Assembly (NCBI GenBank): GCA_013368445.1 | Contig: JAACJO010000028.1 | Location: 372,001-436,000, forward strand | Reading direction: 5' to 3' | Source of the DNA: Leucocoprinus leucothites | Taxonomy: Eukaryota; Basidiomycota; Agaricomycetes; Agaricales; Agaricaceae | Length of the DNA stretch: 64,000 bases | In this document: one piece after another, positions 45,363-57,178 of the stretch | Layout: each line of letters opens with the position of its first letter | Numbering within the stretch: the stretch's first letter is position 1 | Translations under genes and position numbers: made by a program | Notes under the pieces: generated by a model | Seen by the model: the letters and a program-made list of their open reading frames with translations, nothing else | The model's database searches: none | What the model was told of the DNA's origin: nothing

Positions 45363-45967
45363 TGTCAAGAACTAGGTTACTAAAGGATAGGGGACTGAGC
45401 CGATGTTCAAGACTGGGTGTCTAACACAGAGGAGCAGAGATGACTGATCTGGTCATTGAATATGGGAGCGGGTCTTGGCCTCAACTTATGTGTTGTGCCA
45501 CCACTGACACTGACCTGGATTTCAGAAATGGATAGAAATGGGAGAGTGAGGAGAGAGCAGAGGTCAGACAATATAGTAACACATGACTTAGTCAATTATC
45601 AGACTGAGGAGTATGGTACAAGTTTGACTACTTATATATGATACAGTGGATAGGGTCAGGTAGCAACAAAACAAAGATATTGCAGAAAAAGGATAAGAGG
45701 AGAATTATTGTCCAACATTTCAGAAAGGCTAGAAGATAAGAATATCCAAGACATTGGAAGAGAACTAAAAATAACAAGGGAAATGGAACATGACATGACA
45801 TGGGAAATTCCAAATACAATGCACAAGAAGACACAGGGCAAAGAAGAAGAGTGGAGCAAATGAAGTGGAAGCAAGCCAATGTGATGAGATGGAAACCAAA
45901 GCCTGTGTAAAAGGATTCTAGGTAAGATATTGCCAGCTGGCCTGATTGGGAGGATCAGGTCGTGACA
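45363..45967 (-). repeat. Solo LTR (LTR4-like) inside element 2
   Basis: A 605-bp block starts TGTCAAGAAC and ends CGTGACA, flanked by TCTAG on both sides (45358-45362 and 45968-45972). Removing it restores the protease leader. Its right half is similar to 53260-53719. Confidence 0.9.
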
Positions 45968-46056
45968 TCTAGTTATATAGAGTATTATTGGTACATGTAC
46001 TGTTAATCCTTTGTTCGATTGAAGATCGATGATGTCTATCTGATCTTCATGAGTAC

Positions 46057-48279
46057 TCAAAATTTTTCATTTGAGTATTCTTTAAATGGATCATTGTCAT
46101 TGCTTTCTTGATCTATTTCATAGACCATAGCATTGGAATCTTTCCTTTTAGGCTTGAAAGGTCTATGATTCCCTTGCTTTGGTTTGGGCTTGGACTTCTG
46201 TGTCTGCTTCAGTCCCATGTTTGTCTTTCCAACTGATTTAAACCAAACCTTCCTTGCCAGACAAGATCTATAGAAATATCCTTTTTTGTGGCAGAAGAAG
46301 CATTCTCCTCTCTTAAGTGCAGTTCTCTGTTCATCAGTGAGAACATTATTGATGATGTGGTGGTAGAGTGACCCATAGACATCCCTGTCTGGACTGCTTG
46401 GTCCTTCATGGTCCATTTCATTGATGCCTTCTCCTTCATTCTCCTCTTCTTCAGGATTATCATTATCCTCTGCACCAAGTTTGTATATATGTACCTCTGT
46501 TGTCTGCTTCCCAATCGTCTTTGATTGATAGTCAGTGTATGCTTCTTGATATTCTGTTGATATCCATGTCCCACTTGGATTGTCTGGGTCTAGGTATGGG
46601 TTGACTATGGATGTCATTAAATCATGGTTGGAATCCATGTGATCAACTATTCTTCTTGGTCTTTCTTGATCAGTTTGAAGATCCTTGATTAGCATTTCCA
46701 ATGTGGTATCTGCTTTGTTCTTGGACAACTTTGTATGCCTGTCTAGCAACAGTTTTCCACTGGTCGAGGGTTTGGGGGTCAGCTCAAATTGCTTCGAATC
46801 TGATGTCATTATTAAGGCCTTTGGTGAAGTAGGATCAGAGAGAAGTGCTGTCAACGAGTCCTGCATGTGAGGCAGGGACAGAAAAATTGGCAATATATTC
46901 TTTGATGTATTTCCCTTGTTGTCTATAATAGTGTAGCTCTCTTTCAGCCTCAAAGCTCTGTTGTGTTGGAGCAAATGACTGTTTGAGTGCATTCTTGAAC
47001 TGGTTGAAGGTATGTGGGATGTATCCTACTTGTCCAGCTACATTTGCTTGACTAAGTCTGTAATCCTGTTGCCATAGCTTGGCAGCTCCATCGAGTAATC
47101 CAAGGGAGTAGTTGATTCTTGAGGTGTCATTTGTAACACCATATGAGTTGAAGTAGAGTTTGACTTCAGCCATCCATGGTCTGAAGTAGCTGGGGTTGCC
47201 ATCAAACCTGTTGGGTTTTGGGTATTTAAGTTGGAATCCTGGTTGAGGTTGTGCCATTGGATTTGGTGGGGGGTTTGGATTAGGATTTGGTGGTCCTCCT
47301 CCTCCTCCTGGTCCTCCTGGTCCTCCTGGGCCTCCAGGCTGATTACTTCCAGGACTTGGTGGTCCTCCTTGTGGTCTTGGTGTGGCGGTGTTGGGCTTCT
47401 TTGTTTTGAAGATCCTCCTGTATTGGTGATATTTGCCTTTGCTTTCCCTTTTGTTTGGGTGTTAGTGGGTATGGTGATGGTGGTACTGGCTGTAGCAATA
47501 TTGGGATTGGTTGCTGGTAAGGTACTGGTATTGGCAATACCAGTGGGGGAATTGGTAAAGCTAAAGGGGATAGGGTTGGTAATGGGACTGAGGAGCCTTG
47601 GGTTATGTCCAAGGGTTGGGCTCGAGGTATAAGAAGGGGGTCTATCAACTCTGGGTTTCTCTGGGGATTTGAGTTTGAGATTATCAATTGCCCTAGCAAG
47701 TTCTTCTGCTTCCTTTTCAGTTTGATTTCCTCTAGATTCCTGTTGGCCTCTTTCTCCAATATCTGTTCCTTCCTTGTCTTCGTCTTTGTCATCAGATTCA
47801 GATTCCTCTGAGCTTGGGGTGTTAACTCTGGGCTCTGAATTGTTGTTGTCTTGCAAGGTTTCTTCAGCCCTTGAGACAATGTCAAGGACTGATTCTGGTT
47901 CAATGGTCCTGCTAGATTCTGCAGGGGTTTCTGGAAAAGGGGTTTGTCATTCCCTATCTTCTTTGTTGTACTGTTCTAGGGTAATGTCTCGAAGCTCTTC
48001 AAATCCTGCTCCTTTTGCAAGTTGTTCTTTGACAGTTCTTTGAAGTTGCTTGTGACTAAGCATGGCAAATTTGGCTTCGAGATTCCCTTTGTATTCTTTC
48101 TTGATTTGGATATAGACAACTTTTCCTTTGTGTTCTTTGAGGTAGTAGAATCTCCCTGATCCTTTACTTCTGTAGAACCTTGTATTTCTGGTTTCACTGT
48201 AGTAGGTACTATAGGATTCTTCTGGGAATTCCTTTCTTGCAAGAACTTTGGCCTTTCTTGCAAATTCTGCTGGGTCCAT
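46057..48279 (-). pseudogene. Element 2 gag
   Basis: The frame starts MDPAEFARKAKVLARKEFPE at 48279, passes a stop at 47947 and an acidic region, then a Pro-rich stretch encoded by (CCT)n-like repeats (about 47290-47335). It reaches the capsid-like block FDGNPSYFRPWMAEVKLYF, LGLLDGAAKLWQQDYRL and HYYRQQGKYIKEYI (46900-47240). After a frame change a knuckle follows at about 46265-46310, CFFCHKKGYFYRSC, in which the zinc His is Tyr. The same protein is less damaged in element 4 at 62550-63925. Confidence 0.82.
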
Positions 48280-48845
48280 TGTGGACTATGTTTATGGGTG
48301 CCTATAGAAACACCTGGTATGGTTTTGAATGGCAGATTGTCCTTAAGACAATTGTCACACTTGCCGATTGATTCTGCTGTATTTGGAAAATTAGTTTATA
48401 GTCACTTTGGACTCACCTTTATAGTCACTAGGACTGTGTATTTATAGTCTCTTAAGACTTTTAACAGATATACTGTCTTCCAAGTATTTACCCTCAGGTC
48501 TGGTAATCTTCAGAGATATGCCTATTCTTCTGGCAAATTTCTCCCTTCTGAGTATCTACCCTCGGGTCTGGTATCTTATTTGTGATTCAGGTACAACAAC
48601 CTTAGCTCTCACAGCCTCCAAATGTTTTAAGAGTGTGGGTAATCACTCAGATCAATAAGAATGATCCTCAACTATTCCACTAGTTGGCAATGTGTGTTGA
48701 CCCTCTCTTCATTGTTATGCACAATAGTTTTGGGACAGCTTGTGCAATAACCACAATAACCCAAATCGACAGTATTTGTAACATTGTTGGGTTACTGGGC
48801 AAAGTAACAGCTCTGGGCTAACAGAGAAGGATCATTTCTACTTAA
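48280..48845. other. Element 2 5' leader, non-coding
   Basis: This stretch lies between the 5' LTR and gag. It is shared with 62084-62549 of element 4, including TACCCTC(A/G)GGTCTGGTA and its neighbour repeat. The bases after the LTR (TTAAGTAGAAA on the minus strand) are where a primer-binding site should be; I could not assign a tRNA. Confidence 0.6.
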
Positions 48846-49487
48846 TGTTATAGTGATGCCAGCCTGGTCCTAAGCTGGTGCAATAAGTATTGAGTAGATC
48901 TTATCAAAGGGGACTCCTTCTTGGTAAGTAACAAAGTCATTTACAAAGTCAGAGTTATAATACGGCAATTATAAGAGTAAAGACTTCAGTAATTGAGATC
49001 TTAAAGCTTAAGTTCAATTCAACTTTGTTTAGATAAAGGCTTGTATTGAGTCTCCACCTAACCAAGTAGAAATGATGTTTCTCCTTGGTAGATGTCAACA
49101 GCTTATATACAATACAAGTCTGTATCTAAGTATAACTAGGGTCAAGGGCTTCTAATGAAAGAAGAGAAGTGTATAGCTTCCTTAACTCTAATTAGACTAT
49201 ATAAGATGCAATCTGTCAAAGAAGCTTTAGAAGTTCTTCTAAAGAAGTTCTTCTTTGATCATATGATGCAGTCATGAGACAAGTCCAAATATAGTGCAGC
49301 TATATTTAACAATCACATGTCATCAAGATACAAACAAAATCAAACAAGACAAAATGAGTCATAACAAACTGAAGACAACAAAGACAAATCAAATGGACAA
49401 CATAATTGCAATATTATCTAAGTAAAGCTAATATCAACTTTGTATTATAAAGGAAACAAATGCTAGATATAATCAATATACATAACA
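48846..49487 (-). repeat. Element 2, 5' LTR (LTR2 family)
   Basis: The 642-bp partner of 41575-42217, followed by TCATC. Confidence 0.93.
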
Positions 49488-50139
49488 TCATCTTAGATGC
49501 CAACACAGCCACCTGGTCCAAAGCAGTGGTACTTGATTGGGAAGAGTACATTGGTAAGTTTGATGTAGAAGAAGAAAGGTTCAATGTCAATTGGGATGAG
49601 TACAATTGGGAGGATGTCATCAAGAGGATCAGGAGAAACGGTTTTGCTGTTTGATAGGAATGGACTAACAGGATTGATAAACAGACAATGGTTGTTTCAA
49701 GGACATTGCATTTGGATAAGAACAATGAAGTATCTAACTATGATAGCTGTTACATTGGCAGACAGATTAGTATTTATCAGAATCATGATTGTGATATAGG
49801 ACTTGTAGTTGTAGTTTCATAGTTTGATATTGTTTCACTTAGTTAGTATTTAAGGACTTTGTATTAGGAAGATTAAATGCAAGTTTAATCTTTCCTTTGT
49901 TTCCCAGACTACTTGTGCTTACTTGCCCTACCTTGAATTCACTTGTATTATTGTTGTCTTGAACCTCACACTACCTTTGACTTACCTTGAGTCATCTTGG
50001 CCTTCTCTTACTGGGCTTTTGAGAACACTCAAGCTTATTAATTGAAGTAGGTTAAAGACCAGTTAGCCACTGTCTTATGTAACCAATCATGTGTTGTGAC
50101 ACACGATGTTACTAGGTGCTCTGACTGTAAATCTTAACA

Positions 50140-52345
50140 AAAGATACCTATCATGTGTAAATTCAGTAGTTACTATCTTGTCAACCTTGGTTGAAGGAAG
50201 ATACTCTGATTTAGTTGTAGTCCATTTACTAATAGACTGCATTTTTCTCGAGCTTTCCATGACTGCATTCCATGCATCCAGCATGCAAGGGTCATAGTAA
50301 TGATCATACATGGCAAACATCATTGGAGGTTTGCCCAGTGCATGACATTGTTTAGGAAACATCACTTGCTTGCCTATTCCTCTAGGCAAGTGTTGATCAT
50401 TTTTATCAATGGATGGGATTATTGACCCATCCATTGCCTTTATTGAATTAAGGGAGGACTGCATCTTCCCTTCTAGTAGTCCTTTGAGTACATGAGGGTA
50501 ATTAGGGGGCAATGTGTCCCCTTTTTTGGTTATTGGGTCTTCAGATACCTCCTCAAGGGTCACATTTGTGACTCCAGTGGTACCTTTACCCTCTAATAGT
50601 CATTTTTGCATGGGGCATTTATCTGTTACCCTATGGTGTCAAATTTGTGAATCTTTGTCACCCACTATGTCTTCAGCCAGAAGCTCACTTCCATCAATAA
50701 TGACCATGGACTTCTCAAAGTCCAACTTCACTGTATGTTTATGCATGAACAGCATTCCTAGTATAACATTGTAACAATCAAAATTTGCTACATCAAGGTA
50801 GCAATGGGTATGGTTGACCTCAGATTGTTAGGTCAACCTTAGCTCCAAAATTTATGGTAGCATGGCTTCCAACCATGCTGAGTTGAAGCTTATGTTCATC
50901 AATTAACTCATTCACCCTTATGTTTGCTACATGAGTGAACATAGGTGTCATTCCAGATGTCATATATCCGGAATCCCATAGCATCCAAGCATTAACTCCA
51001 TTGATGTTGACAAAGGATGTGAGACATTGCTAATCCTTCATCAGTATTTGTGGATGAAGGATCTTATCTTTATTCTTCTGTAGTGCAATCTGTTGCATAT
51101 GGACATTATTTTTACTAGTAGGGCTATCTGTCATAGCCCTAAAACCATTGGTATTATCCATGTTGACTTCTATGGATGTATTAGTTTCAGGTATCTCCAA
51201 TATTTCAATGTTGGATTCATAATCTGACATTATCTCTATTGGAGATCCATTGCATATGAATCTGAGGAAGTCACTGTCTTCCTCACCCAACCAATAGTCC
51301 GATTCAATGACCTCTACTTTGATGAGGTCATCACTATGTTCTGTCACAGCTATAGAACATTCATCTTCTTCTGCTGTTGTATCAATTATTGCTGTTTTGG
51401 CAATAATAGACTCTGCCTCATCCACATTCCCAGATTGAGGTCCCTCATTGTCCAGGATCTCTGTGTGGGCCACATGCAGATATGATTTTTAATTGGGGCA
51501 CTCATTAGCATAATGAGGTCCCCCACAACTATAGCAAGATATATTTTTGCTCCCCACCTTCTTTCCATTTGCCATTATGGGAGCTCAGTTCATGTATTGG
51601 TTGGGTTTAGATGATCCAACTTTCAGGTTTGTCTCTTTACTAGGTCCACCATTTGGTGGACAATTGTGTGGAGATTGTTTTGATTTTGAGAAACAAAGCT
51701 CCTTTGATGAAATGGAAGTTTGTCCATTGACAAACTTCCTTGGTACAAAGGCAGTCAACTTGTATTCCAAGCCTTTTGGGTTCCAAGGTCTAGCATTGTG
51801 CATTAATGGTTCAACACTCTTACCATTATCAAGGCCTTTCTGATAGAAAGCCATAGTTTTCCATCTTGTTTCATATGAGATAGCATACAACATGAACTCT
51901 TCTAATGAATGGACTTCTAGGGAAAGTCCATTGTAGGATAGCATATCTGTTTTCATGTCTTGAGGTATTCCTTCTAGGAATACTTCCACTAGTATATAGT
52001 CATCAGAGTGCACAGTCATACACTGCACTATCCATAAATGGCATCATAGTATCCTTGGACTCCTATGTGGGAGTTGTAACAAATTCTCTTGAGGCCCTCT
52101 CAGGCATCATGCATAATAGTTGGTAGTACAAAGCAGTCATACAAAGTGCAGATCACCTCTTCAAATGTCCAATGTATTTTACTACAGTTGACATTTATAA
52201 CATGTCATATATGCATTTTCTTTGCCTCTCCACCTAGATGGTATTGGAGAGTCAATAACCAGAGCCTGTCTCTAGCAGGCTCTGTTCCTCCTAGACCCTT
52301 CAAGGAAAGGTCTATGCAGACAGCTGACATGAAGTTTTACACTTG
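50140..52345 (-). pseudogene. Family 3 copy B: gag and protease
   Basis: The minus strand reads capsid-like residues (HSDDYILVEVFLEGIPQDMK, LSLEVHSLEEFMLYAISYE; 51700-52028), an intact knuckle CYSCGGPHYANEC (about 51500-51540), an acidic linker (51030-51473) and a retroviral-type protease with WMLWDSGYMTSGMTP (about 50940-50990) and DFEKSMVIIDGSELLA. A further stretch (50087-50563) leads to the solo LTR1. Stops appear about every 150-250 codons. Compared with copy A the protease Asp is kept here. Confidence 0.82.
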
Positions 52346-52423
52346 TGCTTTACATTGAGGATAGTGATCTTAATGTTTATACCAAATAGTTTAGACCCAT
52401 TTATAGGTGACTATCTGGTATCA

Positions 52424-53719
52424 TGTTAAGTACACAAACACTATGGATAGGCGGGGACTTCATCAAGCCAGATTAATCCTCCAATGACAAGAGTCTTCCC
52501 ATTGGATTAGTGTTAATCCAGATTCAAGCTGGATTTCAGCTGGATTAACCTACAGTGAGGGCAAAGTGAGAGAGATGACGAAATTAATCGAGATTACTAA
52601 TGCAAAATAAGTGCTGAAAGGTGCATCAACCAAGGTTCAAACACCTGGCTTCAGAAGTAACACTTCTTAGTTAAGTATGTAAAGTATGTAAGACCACTAC
52701 ACTATAAAGCCATGATAAAAGATATAAGGCTTTTGCAATATATAGTACTATTGACACCATGAAATGGGGACTTAGAAACATTTGCGAAGTCCTCATTCAC
52801 TTGACAGCACTTAGTCACTCAAGTCACCCCAATAATAAATCCACCAGAAAATCTTGAAAAATTCTATGTCTCTGTAGACTCTGTCTAGATATGAATTTGT
52901 ACTCTTTTATAACACATAATTTGATTCTAGACACTCATGAGATGGTTGGAAGGTATATTTTGCTAGCCTAAAGTCAATACATATAGTATTTAAAACATTG
53001 AGGTACTAAGCCAATTTGGTGCAGTGGCTTAAGTCATAGCTATTTCCTTATGATATGGGGCTTTGATCTGGTCTTAGGTTCAAGCCCTGCCCCTTGACGT
53101 TTTTGGGTGCTTATCTGGACCCTTGATCTTGCCCAAAACAAGCCAAATTGTCATGTGATCAGCATCTGGATTGAAGCTAGATCAAATCTGGATTTAAAGT
53201 AATCCACCAGGAAGACTCTTCTCATTGGCAGATTAATCTGGCTTGATGCAGTCAATGGGGAGTGGGTTGTGGCCTCAACTTATGTGTTGTGCCAACTACT
53301 GCTACTTGACCCAGATTTCAGACAAGAATAGAGAGCAGAGGACAAATAGAGAGCAGAGGAAAACTAGCATATTGCTAAGTTGATTATCAGACTGAGGAAT
53401 CCAAGGACAAAGTTGTGCTACTTATATATGATATGGCATATAGGATTAGATAAGGAAAACAAGTAAAGTGGTAAACAGAGAAATAATCAAAGTAGAGTCT
53501 GCAAACTTAACAAGGCTAGAAGATATAAAATTTACTGTTAAATGGTTGTCAGAAAATTTTGACAAGGCAGTATGAATTAATAAAATAGAAGATATCAGAA
53601 TAAGTCTGAAGGTGAAAGACCAATAAAACCAATGTAACCAATATGGGAAAATGGATAAGAGGTCATAAAATAATACCTAGTCCAAACCATGAGCTGTTCT
53701 TGAGGATCAGCTCATGACA
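52424..53719 (-). repeat. Solo LTR (LTR4-like) carrying a nested inverted-repeat element
   Basis: The block starts TGTTAAG and ends CATGACA. The flanks TATCA (52419-52423) and TATAA (53720-53724) are a five-base duplication with one change; the empty site at 18410 reads TATAA. Without the nested element it would be about 498 bp, the size class of the other LTR4-like copies. The segment 53260-53719 shares CCTCAACTTATGTGTTGTGCC with 45478-45500. Confidence 0.8.
52456..53253. mobile_element. 0.8-kb inverted-repeat element with tRNA-like segments
   Basis: The left end GACTTCATCAAGCCAGATTA and the reverse complement of the right end GACTGCATCAAGCCAGATTA match, and similarity continues about 80 bp inward (AAGAGTCTTCC...TGGATTA). 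There is no ORF. Inside are two tRNA-like stretches: TTTGGTGCAGTGGCTTAAGT with GGTTCAAGCCC at about 53013-53095, and a weaker reverse-strand one at 52625-52715. It is a non-autonomous DNA element of MITE size; the superfamily is not assigned. Confidence 0.7.
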
Positions 53720-53923
53720 TATAAACAAGAAAAGATCAGTTGCTTAATAAACAACCATACAAGTGAATATAACACAACTATTACATAATATGATCCAGCC
53801 ATTACAAAATGCATACAAACATAGATGTGGTTTATTGATTAATGGCCTAGACTAGAGATAGATCATAAGAAGGTAGTCTGGTATGAACCAGACTACAATG
53901 TCAATAGTGTAGACTCCTTACAC

Positions 53924-55597
53924 ATGAAGAAATCAGTATATGACTTTGCAGTCATATGCAACATACAAAAATTGGTATACAAATATGTTTGCTTAACAGA
54001 GAATGCAAACAATCAAGAGTCAGATAAAGGGGAACATCCTTCCACTCCTATGAATCTGATATACTGCCAGATTCCTACTCAAACATTCCAGGAGTATGCT
54101 ACCACACCAGAGAAGGTATATGGGTTACTGAACTATGCACATACTAGCAAAGGGGACATGCTGTTTGCAGAAGACTTGGAGCATGGATCTGAGTACAAGA
54201 GTATACCCCTACAGGAGGAAACAATTGACAATGTTGCATTAGCTCATGAACTAACAATGGTATTCCAACCTCAAAATCGGGATGAATCTGATGTGTCATA
54301 TGCCAAACAGGTCAAACAACAAATGGCCATAATAACCCTCTTGAATCAGAGGGTCCCTCAACAAACACCTGCTCAATCTGCACCTCAAGTAGTGCAGAGT
54401 ACTTCTAAGTACTCTGCCAGGTTTGACAACAATGACAAGGATAATGATAACAAGGAGGATCCATCCCCTTGCCTAACTTTACTGTCAAACCCCTTCATCA
54501 AAGTTAGCAGACCAAGAGCCTATCACCAAGAGCAGCAGTGTGAACTCAGCAATCATGTGAGTTACCAGAGGATGTGAAATGAGGACCTCCACACTAAAGG
54601 GTCCTCTGAAATTCCTGACCAAGGAATTGAGTTTGATAGTGTTAAACCTATTAACCATGGTAGGTTAAAACCTACCACAGACAACAAGGGGAAAAAACCA
54701 ATGGGGCCAAGACAATCAACTTTACAATCAATTATCAACAAATTGGGGATTAAAACCATCCCATTAATGGTACAAGTTGGCAGACAGCCATTTCCAGACC
54801 CAAGCAAGGTATATACCCTGAACATGCAAAGGAAAAGAGGATACTCTTTAATTACTGAATGACCCATGGCTGTTCAGTCCCCTGGAGTCAATCAGACTCT
54901 AAAATCACCTAACTCTCAGATACATGAATGAATAAAATTGATTGTATGAGAGTATCTATATCAATCATTCCTATTTCCAACAGACTATAAGCTGTCAAAT
55001 AATACACTCCCTAGTGATAAGGCAATAGAGCCTTATTGGGGGAGCTTGAAGTTTAGTGATCTGGAAAACTTCATATCAGCTGTCTGCATAGACCTTTCCT
55101 TGAAGGGTCTAGGAGGAACAGAGCCTGCTAGAGACAGGCTCTGGTTATTGACTCTCCAATACCATCTAGGTGGAGAGGCAAAGAAAATGCATATATGACA
55201 TGTTATAAATGTCAACTGTAGTAAAATACATTGGACATTTGAAGAGGTGATCTGTGCTTTGTATGATTGCTTCATACTGCCAACTATTATGCATGATGCC
55301 TGGGAGGGCCTCAAGAGAATCTGTTACAACTCCCACATAGGAGTCCAAGGATACTATGATGCCATTATGGATAGTGCACAGTGTTGGAATTATATTAGCT
55401 ACTATATTCGGGCAATCAAAGAAATGCCCCTGTCTCCATTCTTGTTCCATAGTATATCTTATTGTCATTCTATTATTTAAATACAGTAGAGTAAGACATG
55501 TATTCCTCACTGCTTTGCCCCAAATACACCCACTTTTTTGTCCTCTCACACACAGTATATGACTGTGCACCCTGATGACTATATGCTAGCAGAAGTA
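53924..55597 (+). pseudogene. Family 3 copy A: gag N-terminal half
   Basis: An open 217-codon frame (53924-54577) reads YCQIPTQTFQEYATTPEKVY and VKQQMAIITLLNQRVPQQ (a helical gag start), then degrades with many stops to about 55030. A capsid-like block (LENFISAVCIDLSLKGLGG, LLTLQYHLGGEAKK, GVQGYYDAIMDSAQ) continues to about 55385. After about 180 bp of unrelated-looking sequence it reaches VHPDDYMLAEV, where a mariner element interrupts it. Confidence 0.72.
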
Positions 55598-57178
55598 CAG
55601 TGGTATCTAAAAGTATTGCACCATCATATGATCACATGCTTTAATCTCACTTATCTCATTCATGCAACACTTGAGGTGAAACAAAGTATATAGTTCTGTG
55701 CTCCAAGATGTGAGGAATAATTGTGAAGGTGAAACTTCACTGTATAGCATCACATAGAAATGAAATCAATATATTAGTGTTGTACCAATGGTGCATTTCT
55801 TTTGGACATCTGAGTTAATCTACCTTCAAAGCTATATAGACAAAACACAAGTGAGCTTTCTCCCTAGTTTTTACATTCTTCAGTTTCTCTACATCATGGT
55901 CTACATATCCCCATCCAAAGTTGCCCACATTGCTGAACTCCACTCTTCTGGCATGTCCTATAGAGCCATTGGGTCCAGGATTGGTATTGATCAGTCTACT
56001 GTTGGCTGTGTGCTCAAGAGATTCTCAAAATCTGAGGATCCATACTATGTCAGGCCCAAGTCTGGTTGCCCTTGAAAGCTGGATGAACACTAAGTAAGGG
56101 TTGGAGCCCAAATGCTTGCCTGAATGGAGGTTTCCAATGCAACTGAATTGGCCAAAACCACATTCCCAGATGTGTCTCACCAAACAGTTGCACATTCCCT
56201 AAAGGAGCAGGGAATGATCTGCCATGTCTGGAGGGCCTGTCCCTACATTACTCCAATCAATCAAAAGAAGTGACTCATGTGGGCATGCCAGCATTCTGAT
56301 TGGACTGTTGAAGACTGGAAGGAGGTCATTTTCTCAGATGAATCAAAATTCCTCCTTTTCAAGTCAGATGGTTGTCAATATGCATGGATGAAGCCTGGAC
56401 AGGCTCTAGACCCTTGATTTACAAAGAAGAACATCAAGTATGGGGGAGGTGATCTTATGGTATGGGGGTGCATCACTAGTTGGGAGCAGGGAGGCTTCAT
56501 CAGGTTTCAGGGTTCATGTGTGGCCCAGATTATGTCAAGATCCTTCAGGAATCATATCTAGGGATATTGAAGGATTATAAATTGAGGTCAACAGGTTGAA
56601 GCATGCCAATTTTCCAACAGGATAATGACCCAAAGCACAGGAGTAGGGTTGCTGATGAATTTTTTAGGAAGAAAGAAATTCATCACTTGGACTGGCCACC
56701 CTCAAGCCCCAATTTAAACATTATAGAGCATGCATGGGATAAATTGGACTGTCTTGTGCATACTCACACTGTCCTTCCTCACAACCAGGAGGAGATGTGG
56801 GCTGCACTCCAGGAGGAGTGGGGGAATATATCTCAGGAGTCATTGGACTCCCTTTTTGAGAGCATGCCACATTGTGTTCAAGCTGCTATCAAGGCCCATG
56901 GTGGAAACACCAAGTACTAATTTGTTTTGAGGTGAGCAGTTCTGTTTTCATCTCAAAAAGCCCTCACCTTATCTCACAATAGATGATGTCCAAAAGAATT
57001 GCACTATTATTTTTGTTTTCATTCTTCTTTTTTGTGCCATTATTCTACTTTCTCTTGATTATATACATCTTTAGCTCTTTGTAAACATTTTCTTCGAATT
57101 AAACAACATTGATCCCAGACAGATAGGAAGATAACATTGGCAAGTCATGTGATGGTGTGATACTTTTGGATGCCACTG
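55598..57178 (+). mobile_element. Tc1/mariner-type DNA transposon
   Basis: The ends CAGTGGTATCTAAAAGTAT and, inverted, CAGTGGCATCCAAAAGTAT form terminal inverted repeats of about 40 bp. TA is duplicated on both sides (55596-55597 and 57179-57180). The length of 1,581 bp fits a Tc1-like element with one transposase gene. Removing it with one TA joins gag codons EV and FLEGI in frame, exactly as in copy B at 51980. Confidence 0.93.
55896..56920 (+). pseudogene. Tc1-like transposase, inactivated
   Basis: The N-terminal helix-turn-helix part reads ELHSSGMSYRAIGSRIGIDQ and STVGCVLKRF. The catalytic region has VIFSDESKFLLF (first Asp), GGGDLMVWGCITSWE, FQQDNDPKHRS (second Asp) and WPPSSPNLNIIEHAWDKL, where Glu is the third acid, the DD34E pattern of Tc1. 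At least five in-frame stops (for example at 56074-56076, 56089-56091 and 56269-56271) and a frame change around 56510-56600 break it. An upstream ATG at 55788 is also in frame, but 55896 gives the usual length and N-terminus. Confidence 0.9.

Larger units (their letters stand above)
41575..49487 (-). mobile_element. Element 2: full-length but integrase-deleted Ty3/Gypsy
   Basis: LTRs at 41575-42217 and 48846-49487 (643 and 642 bp) flank a minus-strand gag-pol. TCATC stands on both sides (41570-41574 and 49488-49492). The polypurine tract GAAAGGGATAA precedes the 3' LTR on the minus strand. Gag, protease remnant, RT, RNase H and the integrase zinc-binding domain are present. The integrase core, its C-terminal domain and any chromodomain are missing (junction at about 43030), and ORF3 with its CCHC pair follows directly. 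It is therefore non-autonomous. A solo LTR is nested at 45363-45967. Confidence 0.92.
41529..50139 (+). repeat. Solo LTR1 in family 3 copy B, split by element 2
   Basis: The solo LTR1 lies in two pieces, 41529-41574 (start TGTTATAAACATC) and 49488-50139 (end GTAAATCTTAACA), in the orientation opposite to the element 1 LTRs. Element 2 with its TCATC duplication separates them. The flanks CAGGA and AAAGA are a poor but plausible decayed duplication of the copy A site (near 58975). Residues GKFDVEEERFNVNWDEYNW remain readable in it. Confidence 0.85.
52346..53930 (+). repeat. Dispersed repeat R3, copy 2, split by a nested LTR
   Basis: Outer parts 52346-52423 and 53720-53930 match the unbroken copy at 18320-18610. 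Divergent family 3 copies start on each side of it (B leftward from 52345, A rightward from about 53924), so R3 may be their LTR or leader. Confidence 0.7.

Noticed and set aside
47231..47632. Plus-strand Trp/Ser/Val-rich ORF (also 63076-63496 on the minus strand)
   Set aside because: Antisense of the Pro/Gly-rich gag linker; low complexity only.
53010..53100. Genuine tRNA gene
   Set aside because: A- and B-box-like strings are present, but the T stem pairs poorly and no acceptor stem could be formed; it looks like a tRNA-derived relic.
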